Positions 33,729 through 46,700 of a stretch of DNA of 64,000 bases are shown in pieces. The position numbers and the translations under genes are program-made. The DNA is from Rotaria sp. Silwood1 (lineage: Eukaryota > Rotifera > Eurotatoria > Philodinida > Philodinidae): positions 359,008 through 423,007 of the forward strand of contig CAJNOP010000096.1 of NCBI GenBank assembly GCA_905250075.1, written 5' to 3'. Numbering within the stretch: position 1 is the first letter of the stretch; each line of letters opens with the position of its first letter. A model generated the notes under the pieces. The model saw only the letters and a list, made by a program, of their open reading frames with translations, had not been told where the DNA came from and did not search any database.

Positions 33729-33999
33729 TAAATCATCATTTGGAATGAGAAAATCACATTCATTATTGAACTAATTATAATGTTTTTTTTTGAAAATGAA
33801 TTTATCAAAATTACAACAATTCTATTTTATTAGATTTTTCTAACCAATGAAATTCATAGATCTAGTTGTTATTTACTCTATCAATAAACTAATTAGCATA
33901 GAAAAATTATGAAATATTCAATTTCACATAAAATCAACACATCTTTTTAATAATTGTGATTTGTATATTATACAATAAAGTAGAAGATGACAAATTATT

Positions 34000-36900
34000 T
34001 TTAGTTTATTTATTCGAACGGATATTAAGTTTTCGTCCGACAAAACCCAACCCTTCACTTCCTCGCAGTGTCGGGTGGAAACGTCGTTTTACGACGGCTA
34101 AGATGGGCTCTGGTAAGCATCTCAGGGCTAGTCACCCGAGATGACCTTCACAACGACTCCGAAAACAATAATCGAAGAACCCATTCCGGGCAACAGTCTT
34201 TCATCTTGTCGTATACATGCGAGGATTTCACAAAAATCCGAGCCTATGATAAGGCAGGCACCTGTCTTTGAGAAAGCATCGACGACTCGAACAAATACAA
34301 ATCCAAATAAAAACAAAAACACAAAAAATACAAAAACTCATCACAAGGCCATCACAATATCCACCTACAACGTGCGTACTCTCAAACAAACTGGAAAACT
34401 TCACCAACTTATATACGGATGCAGCAAAAACAACATCGATTTGGTAGCAATTCAAGAACATCGTTGGCAAACAACAGAACAAATCAATACGTGCTATACA
34501 ATACTCAATGATCAAATCTGGCGATTTGAATATTCTTCAGCAACCTCAGATGGACATGGTGGCACAGGATTACTCATAAATTCCAGAATGTCAGCATTTT
34601 TCAACTCATCAGAAAAAGTATCAAATCGCATTATGATGGTGCACTTTAATGGAAATCCAGCAACAACAATCATCATTGCATATGCGCCTACGGAAGACAA
34701 AAGTGATATCGAAAAAGACACATTCTACAATGATCTGCCACAATGTACGCTCGACGTCCCTCCACACAACGTCCTGATTCTCGCTGGTGATCTCAACGCA
34801 AGAATAGGAACCGACAGTCATACAACAAATCCACGAACAATTGGTAGATACACATACCATCAATTAACCGACGACAACGGCAACCGACTTATCAACTACT
34901 GTGAAACTTGCAACATGCGATCAACACAAACACGGTTTCCACACCCAAAGTCAAGATCATGGACCTGGCTACATCCAAATGGTAAATCCAAAGCTCAAAT
35001 TGATCACATACTCATAAACGGGAAATGGTTAAACTCAATTCGAAACGTACGTGCGTATAACACAGTTGAATTGAACTCCGATCATCGCATTGTCAGCGCT
35101 AAATTATCAATCAGCCTTCGAGCGCCGAAACAAAACAAAAACAAAAGGATCAAATGTGACTGGAACAAACTCAAAACCAACTCCGTACTACAAGCCCAAT
35201 TCAACATTGAAGTACAAAATCGATACGAAATCCTACAGAACATCAACACAGACAACGACATACAAACAAAATATGACAATTTCGTAACTAGTATACAAGA
35301 TACAACAGAAAAACTCATTGGAAAAATAACTCGGAAAAAACGGAAAAACTGGGTTTCAACTACTACTATCGATCTTCTGGAAAAACGAAACAGCGCCAAA
35401 TACAAATTCAAACAACAACCAAGCATAGAAAATAAAAACCATTGGCACATACTCAACAAACAACTCGACGAATCGTACAACAACGACAAAATCAACTTCT
35501 TAGAAGATAAACTAGAACAACTCAAACAAGCAATGGTATCAAATCATCTAAGAACAACATGGTCCCTGATCGACGAAATCAGTGGAAAACGCACAAGCTA
35601 CAGCACATCAAAAATCAAACGAAAAGATAGTACAAAAATTAACTCAACCAATGAACTTATGCATGAATGGAAAACATATTTCGAAGAATTACTTAACGCT
35701 AAAACAAACATCAATCTAAACACTCAAGCAATACCACCAGCTCCTGAAGACCTACCAATCAACCAAGGTCCAATAACAATCAACGAAGTGGAACAAGCAA
35801 TCAAACAATTAAAAGACGGAAAATCCCCTGGAATTGACTATTCAATAACACCTGAAGTACTGAAATATGATGGTAGATGGATTATGAATCAACTTTGTAA
35901 CATATGCAATGAAATCTACAACAATCAACAAACACCAAAACAATTCAACACCAACATCATAATACCAATACCAAAAAAAGGCGACAAAACGCTTACAACG
36001 AACTACAGAGGCATTAGTCTTATGTCAGTAGCAGCTAAAACCTATAACCGAATCCTGTTAAACAGAATAAGAGAACCACTTGACTCGATTCTAAGGATAA
36101 ACCAGGCAGGTTTCAGGAAAGGACGAAGCTGCATTGATCAGATTCATGTCATACGTAGAATTCTAGAAAGCGCAATCGATAAACAACTTCCAATCTACAT
36201 AACCTTCGTAGACTTTAAAAAAGCCTTCGACTCAATCAATAGAAAAACAATGTTCAACATCTTAAGGCATTATGGGGTGCCTACTAAAATAGTATGTGCA
36301 ATCGAAAATATATATCATAATACCAAAAGTGTAGTTCTCGTAGACGGCAACGTCTCTGAAGAATTCGACGTAACGACTGGTGTTCTCTAAGGAGACACCT
36401 TAGCACCATTCCTTTTCATAATAGTGATCGACTACGTAATGACAAATGCTCAATTAGATCACACAAACGAAAAGGGAGAACATGGCTTCGTAACAAACAA
36501 GAGACAATCCAGTCGACAATCACCAACATGTATACATGACCTTGACTTCGCCGACGACATAGCTCTCCTGGAAAATAGTTTTGGTAGAGCACAATCACAG
36601 CTCGTTCAAACAGCGAAGAGGGCTAGCGAAGTGGGTCTACAAATCAACATCAAGAAAACTCAAGCATTAACCAACCAAAACACAAACAACCAAACAATGC
36701 AAATTGATGGACAGAACATTGAATGGGTCGACAACTTCAAATACCTCGGTTCAATGATGTTATCTACCACCACAGACATCAAAGTACGAAAAAGCCAAGC
36801 GTGGAAAGCATTTTGGAAATTGAAAAACATATGGAAATCAACAACAATACCAATCAAACTCAAAATTAATATATTCAAAACTTCATGCCTTTCAATACTA

Positions 36901-37345
36901 TTATATGGATGTGAAAGTTGGATAACTACAAACAAGCTCGAGAATACCTTAAACAGTTTCGCTACTAGCTGTTATAGGGTAATGCTCGGCATCAAACGAA
37001 CCGGCAAGATTAAAAACAACACCATATACGAAACAAACAAAGAAGAACCTTTAACACAAACAATACAACGACGACAACTACGCTTCATTGGACACTGTCT
37101 TCGCCGTAATACAAACGAATTTATTAACATGTATGCTCTGTATACACCAAAATCTGGCCATGGAACACGAAAACGTGGTCGCCCACGTCTAAACTATCCT
37201 GATTACGTCGCAAGACTGATCAACAACGACACACCACCAACCATCGAAGAAATCCGGAAGACTGCTGTCAATAGGGAAGAATGGCGTAAGATTGTTGTCG
37301 CCTGCAAACCCAAGTTATTTGCAGTCGAATGAATGAATGATTAAG
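34000..37345 (+). mobile_element. APE-type non-LTR retrotransposon (LINE), nearly full length
   Basis: It starts near 34000-34030 with a short 5' region, carries an endonuclease-reverse transcriptase frame, and ends in a (TGAA)n-like tail (TCGAATGAATGAATGATTAA) that overlaps the stop codon. There is essentially no 3' UTR and no long poly-A. Codon composition is distinctly A/C-rich against the AT-rich surroundings. The exact 5' border and target duplication could not be fixed. The clade is not resolved; the proteins resemble the craniofacial-development-protein-2-like LINE group. Confidence 0.8.
34141..37332 (+). pseudogene. LINE endonuclease-reverse transcriptase ORF with one nonsense codon
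   Basis: One frame of 1064 codons is interrupted only by TAA at 36388-36390, where GVLxGDTLAPFLF shows the expected residue is Gln (CAA to TAA). N-terminal AP endonuclease motifs are STYNVRTL, AIQEHRW, AGDLNARIG and SDHRIV. Reverse transcriptase motifs are DGKSPGIDYS, PIPKKGDK.TNYRGISL, NQAGFRKGRSC, FVDFKKAFDSI and DFADDIALL (catalytic Asp pair at about 36550). The C-terminus has RFIGHCLRR and a basic GTRKRGRPRLNY segment. No gag-like ORF1 was found upstream. A single substitution and no indels point to recent activity. Confidence 0.88.
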
Positions 37346-37738
37346 TTTTCATCTTTAAGTGTCTTCAAATAGAAAATCTGAATTGTAAATATCAATATGT
37401 TGGTGTGCATTATCATTAATTAAAGTTTATGTAATCGTTGACATTTGCAAATATTCTTTTGCTGCTTTGTGTTATCCTCAAAAAAAAACAATATTTATCT
37501 TGGTTAATATAATCCATAAAGAAAGTGATACAAAATCTAGCTGATATGAATATTGACTCAAGACAAAAATAGCATGAGAATGCATGAAATCACTAAAAAT
37601 CAAAGACTCATCAACAAGTAATAATATGACAAACAGACAGCTATATACTTGTATAAGACAAAATACATACTATAAAATAACATAAAAAATAAGTTTTATA
37701 TTAATGTCAGAGATAATCACATAACAGTGTATCTAAGA
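37346..37738. other. AT-rich flank between LINE and array
   Basis: No gene or repeat recognised. Confidence 0.4.
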
Positions 37739-37843
37739 AGAGGGTGTGGGTGTAGATAGATAGAAGAACCGCACCCACACCCACCCACACCCACATCCAC
37801 ACCCACCCACACACCCACACCCACACCCACACCCACACCCTTT
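37739..37843. repeat. Telomere-like inverted array 8
   Basis: A short G arm AGGGTGTGGG, core GTGTAGATAGATAGAAGAAC then CGCACCC, and a longer C arm to 37843 ending CCCACACCCTTTT. Core start and end closely match array 1. Confidence 0.85.
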
Positions 37844-37883
37844 TATGGTTTTTTTCTTTGTTGTGGATTTCGTTTTTAGAAGT

Positions 37884-37923
37884 AAATATACCATTCGATA
37901 GAGCTCATTAAACTCTATCTGGC
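37884..37923. repeat. Copy of the CCATTCGATAGAG hairpin motif
   Basis: ATACCATTCGATAGAGCT followed by AAACTCTATCTGG. GATAGAG and CTCTATC pair. It sits 40 bp from an array, but the other copies do not, so the link may be chance. Confidence 0.5.
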
Positions 37924-37998
37924 ACACAACATTCCGTAGTTGGCACAGTTGATTGTGCGAATCGATCTAGAAAAAACTCGAATACTTCGCTAACTTCC

Positions 37999-38600
37999 CT
38001 TACATATCTAAAACAGATAGTGTATATATTTCGAAAAAAAAGAAAGAAAAATAACCAAGAGAATTTTCACGTACATGTACATATCTTTTCTTCCTTTCCT
38101 TTTTATCATCCTGGCGTTACATAGTGGCATGCTCATGCACAGAGAGAGATAAAACATTTTAAGCCCTATATTTTAAAGAGAATATACTCTTTCATGTTGA
38201 TTAGCATAGTCAAAAACCTATATTCTGAATATTTTTTCGCTTTTCAGCGAAAAGTGTCTTACATGTAATTGCTCTCTTAAAAGACCTCTAGTGTTTCAAG
38301 AAAGCGAAGTCTAGAAATTGCTTAGATACCAATGTGAAGAGGGCATGTCAGGGTGCAAACCTAGCTAAAACAATTCCCTCGAAACAATTCGCTAATTTGC
38401 CCTTAATTTCGTCGACTAAAACTGGCCTGAAAATGTGCTTCGGGAGACCATTTTCACACATTGACATGTGCCCCCGACTGTCATCTATTGAATGCTAAAA
38501 AACGCAGATCGCTATGACCTTCCATTCAAAAGTTATAAGCCTTTCTTCCAGTTGCCTTCTATAAAAATTTCTGATAGTAGTACATGAATTTAAATAGCTA
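37999..38600 (-). repeat. Dispersed repeat of about 590 bp, copy B (inverted)
   Basis: Inverted copy of 27250-27841. It starts TATCTAAAACAGATAGTGTA and ends with CTTCTATAAAAATTTCTGAT. Differences are scattered substitutions and single-base indels. With copy A it brackets about 10.1 kb holding the PARP gene, the microseminoprotein-like gene and the LINE. Confidence 0.8.
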
Positions 38601-39690
38601 GGATTCACTTGGAAAAGTATATTATCCTTGAAACCAACAGTTGATTGATATATAAGAAAGCTAAGATGGTTGAGAGCAAAACGTTTTATGTATACTATAA
38701 GGCACTTAGGCAATGTTTTCTCGCAGATCCATTTCCTCATTTGCATGGATTTTCCTTTCTTTCTGTTGCTCCTTGAATCACATCAGCAATTAATGCAGCA
38801 GAAATTCTGTGTTGGTCTTCGACTGGTGCATTGCTGTCCCTATGTCTCAGCTCATAATCTATGCACTAAGACTAAAGAAGTTTCATTAGAACTATACGTT
38901 AAACACTATATTTAAAGAAGACTAAAAGGTACGAACACAAGAGATATTGGTCGTTCACTCTTATATAGTGATTTTTTTTATTTGGGATGAATTTCATAAA
39001 AGAAAGAAGGATCACCTTGGTCAGTTTTTTCGTACTAATCGTGTGAAACTATTAACAGAAAAGCATGAATCACTTCTCTTAAAATGGATATCATTTATTG
39101 AAAAGAACTAATGGTATACCAGAAAAGGACATGCCTTACTTTTATTTGGCTTTGAAATGCATACGTAATACTTCTTTGCTTCACAGCTTTTCTTTTTTTA
39201 TGGGCTCCTTTTTTTCTCTTTTAACTCTTCCATTTCGCTTCATTCCTTTCTTCTTTCATTTTTTTTTTCTATTTCTTTAATTACTCTCTTGACCCCATAC
39301 CAGTTGAGTAGATACTCGATATAAAGATATTGGTGGGGGCAGTAAAACTCACTGCATTTATGTTGTTGATTAGTGTTTAAATACCTTCAGTTTTCCTTGT
39401 ATTATCATGTAAGCACTCCCGAGTGTTACATTCAAGAGGAAAATAAAATAAAAAATCTGTATTCATTGCATGCAATACCTAACATGAACAGTCGACGTTC
39501 GGCTAAAAGAAGGTCTACTATACAGATTCTGTCAATACATATCTATAACAAAGTAGAGAGCCTTGTTCTAGTTATGGATACAGCTCTTTAAGAAAATCTT
39601 TATTTTGGATAATTTCTATATACTCGCAGACCAAATATATGCAAAACACATTTTTCTTTGTTCGTTAGATTGAATAGTAATGCGAAATAT
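38601..39690. other. Intergenic stretch, no gene recognised
   Basis: No convincing coding sequence. The frame at 38670-38915 lacks a domain. The 3' flank of the minus-strand hydroxylase gene begins at 39690. Confidence 0.35.
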
Positions 39691-40739
39691 TTAATTTGCT
39701 TCTTTATTGTTTTTTGAGGGCTTGACAAATTCTTTGTATGTACCAAAAAGAACATCAAAATTAATTAATGACGATCCATAATTACATTCGAATGTTGCAT
39801 GATGCAAATAATGAAAAGATTCAGCACCAGCTGGATCGTCATGACCATCATGAGCACCAATGGGTGCAATATCCAAATGAAATTTAGTATAAAGAAAATG
39901 AAGTGGATGACACGAAAAAAGAAGAGGAATATAAGCAGATGTATAGTAAAAGAAGTGTTCAAGTGGATGCATAGATAGTCCAGACCATGGGCCAGGATTT
40001 CGGCTGCGATGATGAAGACTATGAACATGACGGTAAAGAAACGCACCAATATCGCCTTGAGGTAATCCATTTCGAACTGACCACCATGGATGCATAAAAC
40101 GATGAATCTGTGAAGATTATCATCAATTTACAATTAAAAATAAATCATCTAACATACCCAATAAAAATGAAACTCTCTCCAAAATGAAATACCTAAAAGA
40201 ATAAAAATTGAAAAAAAAGGGCGTGACCAAAAATCACTATAGTAAGGCAAGCGACCACTAGCCCACAACCACATAAAAACACATTGTACAAAAGCTGAGT
40301 GTAACCAACCAAGTGTCGTTAATGTTATTTCTCTTAATAAATGACTTTGATCTTTTTCTTCATATGGATTAATCGGATTATATTTTTTTTCATGTAAGGG
40401 TCCTTTAGGATATGGACTCATACGTGCATAAGTCATCCAATGCCAAAATGGATAAACAATAAATTCACAAGCTATATTAAAAAGGAAAATCTGTGATACC
40501 CATTTAATGTGCCATTCATTTGCTTCAGGGAATGTTATTGGAAATATCCAAAGCCAACATAGAACTGCGATACTAAACTCAAGCGCATGATCTAAATGAT
40601 ACCCAATAAGGTTATCAAAAAGTTTTTGTTGCCATTCAGACCACTGCCCATACGTTCTAAATACCAGCGGAGCAGAATAGTCTTTGCGACCTGTATGTAG
40701 ACGATGAATTCCAATAATATTGCGAATACCAAATGTCAT
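39691..40739 (-). CDS. Fatty acid hydroxylase superfamily membrane enzyme
   Basis: Two exons (40739-40158, 40107-39691) joined by a 50 bp GT-AG intron give 332 residues. It has several hydrophobic segments (LEFSIAVLCWLWIFPITF, FIVYPFWHWMTY, FSIFILLGISFW) and the di-iron histidine clusters of the sterol desaturase/fatty acid hydroxylase family: HRFMH, HSLHHRS and HYLHH, all in the C-terminal half. The intron splits just before HRFMH, and splicing is needed to join that cluster to the FHFYW upstream of it. Members hydroxylate or desaturate lipids in the endoplasmic reticulum using O2. The substrate cannot be told from sequence here. Confidence 0.85.
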
Positions 40740-41152
40740 TTTGATAATATAGCTTTTTACACTGCGTGTATTGTTTTCAAAATATTTGCCAACTTATTAG
40801 TCGTACTATTTATATCCACTCAGATAGCAATAACAATAACAATAAGAGTCGCATGCAATGCTTTCTCCTTCTCCTCCCTTCTTTTTTTCTTGTATACTTA
40901 CTTCTAACGGTTAATCACGGTTATCATATGACATTAAAAGTCAATATGTAAAAAGCGCAGATAAAAACAATAGAAATCGAAGTAGACAGCCTTGTACAGA
41001 CACAATCAGGTCAGGACCCTCGTGAATTACAAAATTCAAAGATAATCACACGATAATCATTTCTCAATTAAAGCAGAAAAAAAATTCAGTGAAGTTCAGC
41101 AACCAGTGGTGGAGCCAAGAGGGTGCCAAGAGGGACTTGGTCCCTTTGAAAA
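40740..41152. other. Intergenic stretch upstream of the hydroxylase gene
   Basis: No gene recognised. At about 41101 a CAGTGGTGGAGCCAAGAGGG stretch resembles a hAT-type MITE end, but no partner end was found. Confidence 0.35.
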
Positions 41153-41270
41153 AGGTGTGGGTGTGGGTGTGAGTATGAATAAAGGGAAGATTAACACCCA
41201 CACGCACATCCACACCCACCCACACCCACCCACACCCACCCACACCCACACCCACCCACACCCACGCGTG
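41153..41270. repeat. Telomere-like inverted array 9
   Basis: A short G arm (GGTGTGGGTGTGGGTGTGAG), a core with GAATAAAGGGAAGATTAACA, then a long C arm to 41270 (CCCACACCCACGCG). Confidence 0.85.
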
Positions 41271-41417
41271 CATTGAAAGGCAAAAATCAAGAAATTTTTG
41301 CCAGTAGAAACAAATACATTTCTCCACGCGAGAGACACTTATTGTTTTCATATATTACTGAGAAGCATCTCTGAGATTAACGAAATAAAACCTTCAAAGG
41401 GCATTAGATCACCTCAA

Positions 41418-41502
41418 ATGGCTGCCAGAAATACATCTTCAGGTGTAGCAACAAAGCCTGCTGTATTAAAAAGGATTTTGTTTTTGGGCCCAACTGGATT
41501 CG
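41418..41502 (+). CDS. Orphan first exon with P-loop-like motif
   Basis: ATG at 41418 opens MAARNTSSG and ends KRILFLGPTGFG at a clean GTAAGT donor (41503). GPTGFG resembles the start of a Walker A loop that the next exon would complete with K-S/T. No matching downstream exon was found within about 1.4 kb, so this may be a fragment or a chance match. Confidence 0.3.
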
Positions 41503-41509
41503 GTAAGTT

Positions 41510-42958
41510 GAGTTTTAAAACATTCAGTGAAAATACTTAAAATTCTTTTCTTTATTGATCTAATACTGTAAGTCACTAGTAGACTAAGATTAGACTATTT
41601 CAATTCCGATTATCTGTTCTCGGTACCGGAATCGTAAAAAGGGTAAATAATAGGCTTTTCCTGTCTTAGTATAAGATGCAAAAATATGTCGAATAACGTT
41701 AACCTCCAAGATTCTGTGATTCTTGTGTTCTAAACGAACGCTGAGACAAAACAAAAAAACACTCTCTTTCATTCGGTCACCGAAAACTGGCTTATGCGCG
41801 TATAGTGCAGAACGCAAAATATGTTTTGGCGTTCTGTTGTCTTCAATCTGAAGACAGCAGGATCCAAGACGTTAAACTGGCAAAATTGGTAATTAACATC
41901 TTTCATAGGACAAGCATGTCTACACACTGTTGTTCTGTTACTAATTAGTAATAGCTACTTTTCATAGTTTGAGAAAAGAGCAAGGAATATGAGACCAAAT
42001 TATTTTCTATTTTCGTTACTCTTCATATGAAAGTCAGTGTGTACTCAAAAATTCTATCCAAGAAACGCTGAGCCACAAAGCATACAATAAACATTTCTAT
42101 GAAGTTTTCATATGGAAGTAGATTTATTTAAGTTATATTAATAAGAGCTAAACATTCATGTTTCCATCCAATTGGATCCAAACAAAAAAGAGAATCTCTT
42201 TTGAGCTTAGAAAAAATTTATGAGAAGCTTGCATTTTTACAAAAGTGACAAAACATACGTATCTTGCACAACCTTAAATATTTCCAAGAAACGCACCAAA
42301 ACTTTGTCGACAGTTCGAATGTTGCATATTTCATTCCTTGAAATCTGCTGATATAAAACATATGACTAACAAACGGCATGCATACATTAGCTGATTATCT
42401 ATGTACACGGTCATTCTAAGAAAAAACTCTGTCAAACAGACAACATCACTATTAGTGAGCTGATTTTAATTGCTCTTATAAGCACACTTTTTGTTATGTG
42501 CCTTGAAGAAGACATTAACGAGTAGCGGGTCATAATGAAATTCGAAAATAATTTATCTGAAAGCATTTGAAAAAGATTCGAGAAAAAAAAGTTGAACTGA
42601 TCTACAACATCCATTGTTATACTTTCATGTTATTCTGGACAAAATGGAAAGGAGTACTCTTGAAACATGACCATGCCTAGATCAATTGTTCATTCTGTCG
42701 AAATCGTCAGAAAGGCGAGCGGTTCTCTTCTATTATGACGTTGTTCCGGCCTAGTCCTTTAGGTTCCAGCGACCGAGCTGGAGGCAGCTTCTGATCCAGA
42801 AGAGTTCCGACGGTTTCCAGAACACAAACTAGCAACAAAATGGTTGCCAGAATATAAGATCACTGCCAGGTTCGACCGAACAAGGGTGAATTAATTTATT
42901 GCAATGGCTAAAAAATCACCTACTACATGGACAAATCAATCATATATTTGGGTCTAAA
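41510..42958. other. Intergenic stretch, no gene recognised
   Basis: AT-rich. A GC-richer patch at 42700-42890 has stops in every frame. Confidence 0.35.
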
Positions 42959-43092
42959 AGGGTGTGGGTGTGGGTGTGGGTGTTTCATGCTCTTACCGGC
43001 ACCTACTCACATCCACACCCACAGCCACACCGGCATACCCACACACCCACACCCACACACACGCACACTCACATCCATACCCACACCGGCTC
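42959..43092. repeat. Telomere-like inverted array 10
   Basis: A short regular G arm (GGGTGTGGGTGTGGGTGTGG), core TTTCATGCTCTTACCGGCAC, then a longer and more variable C arm to 43092. Confidence 0.85.
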
Positions 43093-43720
43093 GTTTTGAA
43101 GGACATATTATTTTCAAAATAGGACTCGATTCCGAATCGATTCATATGAACGAATTGGCGATAGCTCTGTGCTATGTAGATTCATATTATATTGTCACTG
43201 AAGTTTGATTGAACAAGTTTAATTTAAGCGTCAAACTGGATTCTTGTAATGTTTATCGTGACTTAAACCTGGTGTACTGGAACATCATCATGATTACAAT
43301 CGGCAGTATTGATACTAGCCGATAAATATATCTTTCAAAATTTGTGGGTGTAGTCATACAGTACTTTATGGTACTACAAAGCTATATAAAAACGAAATAA
43401 TTTCCATTTTGCTTCATTTCAAATACTTGCAGTCTATTGGAGATTGTATTTTGTCAACGCTTCTTGTTTTTATCCAATTCAGTCATCATTTTCCCATCAT
43501 CAATTTTTTCCCAATCACTCAGTATTGCAGAACTCCTCGTAAACATTTAGTCATGTCTCTTTTCTATGCGTCATTTCTTTCTTCCTTCAATGAGTCACAC
43601 ATGTTGTTTGCTCTCTTTATCAATAGTGAGTTACTTTGTTGCTTACATGTTTTCATTATTGTACTTTGCTTTTTAAGCAGGTGAAATTTACTCAGACGAG
43701 CGCATAGTTTTTTTCTTAAT

Positions 43721-46700
43721 ATGCTTCGGATCAAAACTCACTCGAATTCTATCGGCGATCGTCGACAACTGCAAAAGTACGTGCCACTCAAGCAAGTGAG
43801 TGTCGACGCAACAATACGATCTTTCGCCGTTGATGTAACTATCAATCAAGTATTTCGCAATAATGAAAAAACACCGATTGAAGCAGTTTACTGTTTTCCT
43901 ATTGAAGAACAAGCAGCTGTCTACGCTTTCATAGCATGCATTGATGATCGAGAAGTTATTGCTAAATTGGAAGAGAAAAAGAAGGCTCAGAAAGAATACA
44001 ACACTGCTCTTCGGCAAGGCCATGGTGCCTATTTACTCGAACAAGATGACAAGTCGCAAGACAGCTTTATTATCAATGTGGGTGCCCTACCCCCGGAAAA
44101 AGAGTGTCATATTTCAATGGGATATTATTAAGCGGTCAGTAAAATAAATGAAATGGTCAGTAAGATAAATGGTCAGTAAAAAATGTATAAATGATCAGTA
44201 AAAAGATTAAATGGTCAGTACTTAGATTATCACTCATATAAAAAAAAAGATTGGAAAAAATCTGATTTTAATCGATTTTTTGTGATTAAAAATCGATTAA
44301 AATGGGACAGTTTTAACCAGGTTTTTAATCAAACTAGTGATTAAAATAAATTAAATTTATAAATATCCATTTTAACCGATTAAAATTTTTTCATTGACTA
44401 TTTTACTCAATTTTAGTCAGATTATTCGATTTTTAATCTATTAAAATCGATTAAAATTTTTAAATCGATTTTAATCAATTCTAATAGTTTTTCTTTTTAA
44501 ATGAATAAGTACCAATTGATATCGAGTCTTGAAGCATGGAATTTATGTCAAAGGTCGATCTAGCATCATATCTACTAATTTTCCGAGGCAAGGAGTCCGA
44601 AAAAGCGATCGAACATCTGAGTTTTCAACATAAAGTTTGAGAAAACGCATTTTACCGTCGCCGCCATTAAAATTAATATTTATAAATTTAATTTATTTTA
44701 ATCACTGGTTTGATTTAAAAAATCGATTAAAATTAGATTTTTTCCAATCTTTTTTTATATGAGTGATAGTCTAAGTACTGACCATTCAATCTTTTTACTG
44801 ATCATTTATATACTTTTTACTGACCATTTATCTTACTGACCATTTCATCTATTTTACTGATCATTTAATTTATTTTACTGACCGCTTAAATAGTAGCCTA
44901 TTTCAATTTCTTACGTCTCTGAACTTGATCTTATACAACATGGTAACAAGGTTCGCTTTGTTGTTCCAACTGCGATTGCTCCACGCTACAATCCTGATCA
45001 AGGCGGTATTAGCCCTCCTGTTGGGACCACGTCAAAATATGTGCAATCAAGTCCGTATACTATCGAATTTCACTGTCGAGTAGATAAAATCGGAGTTTCA
45101 CGAATTAGTTCGCCATCTCATCCAATTCAAGTTGATTTCAGTCAACAAGATATGTATGCTGTCGAATTTAGCCAACAAAATACTCATTTGGATCGAGATA
45201 TTCTTCTAGACATCAACTTGACTGAAAATCGATCGAATACAATTGTCGCTGTTGAGCCTGGGGCCGTTATGGCTTCGTTTACTCCAAACGACGAGGACTT
45301 TCGTCGTACGATGAACGATGGAGTAATAACCGATGAATTCATTTTTATTGTTGATTGCAGTGGATCAATGGATCACGAGAATAAGATTGGATTGGCCCGT
45401 CAAGCGATGATTCTTTTCCTCAAAAGTCTTCTAGTGCATTGCCATTTTAACATTATCCAATTTGGAAGCAATCATGAAAAACTGTTTAATGAAACCACAG
45501 TTGTATACAATGAAGAAAATGCACGAAAAGCCGAACAACTAATTAAAAAAATGAAAGCAAACATGGGCGGTACCGAATTGGTAAGTTAGATTACATGCTT
45601 TGTTTTCGATATGTAATTTATCATACGTTGCGACTGTAGTTAAAACCACTTCAATGGCTACAAGATCATCCACCTGAACAAGGTCAAGCTCGACAAATCT
45701 TTCTTCTAACTGACGGTGAAATTGCTAATGTTAGTCAAGTTATTGATCTCTGTCGGTCAATGTCGACTTCCACTAGAATTTTTTCTTTCGGTTTGGGTGG
45801 TTCACCAAGTCGTTCGCTTGTCAAAGGTCTCGCGCGTGCAACCAACGGTCGGTTTGTTTTTATTCCGCCCAAGAGCAGCGTCGATGTTTATGTCGGTGAG
45901 CAATTACAAAAGGCTTTGCAATCCTGCATAACCAATATTCAAGTCAAATGGAACTTGGGCACATCGGTAATGAGTGCTCCAACCAAAATACCACCCGTCT
46001 ATGCCAATGATCGTCTCATCATCTATGCATTGATGGATGACTCATCCGTGACATTCGATCACAATGCCAATGTCGAATTGTATACAGATCAATACCAACT
46101 GAGCGAAACCAGAATTGATCACATACCAAATGTAACCAGCGCAGGTACTATTGCTCGACTGGCAGCCAAAGCCCTCATTCTCGAATTGCAACATGCCAAA
46201 ATTCCAAGAGAAAACATCGCTGATTCGGTGCAGGCTCGGTTTGAGAATCTTCAATCATCGACAACAACCAACGATGAGAAAGAAACACTAAAAAAACGAA
46301 TTATCGAACTATCGCTTAAACATCAAATCCTCAGTCCATACACGGCGTTTGTCGGAATAGAAAAAAGGACCAATACAAGCAATGCCGCAATGACCTTGCG
46401 TGAAGTACCCAGCCAAATTTCCGCCGATGATCAACATTTGCATATAGGACATTCAGCAAATTATGCTCTGGCTTCGAATATAATAGAAAAGTCAAGTATG
46501 GGGACTCACTTCGTGTCAACCGAAACTTTTTCGTCACCAGTTGCGTGTATGGCGCAATGCTCAACGATGGATGATTCAGATAGTAGATCAGAATCATCAT
46601 CATCATCATCGAATGACAGCGATATATTCTATGGTGAAAATAACTCAATATCCATGCCCATGGCATATTCTGCAAGGTCGTTTAATGCAGCCAAAGGATC

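Noticed and set aside
44119..44898. Foldback block in the VIT gene as an intron
   Set aside because: No GT-AG pair at its borders. A 9 bp target duplication and inverted termini fit a transposon exactly.
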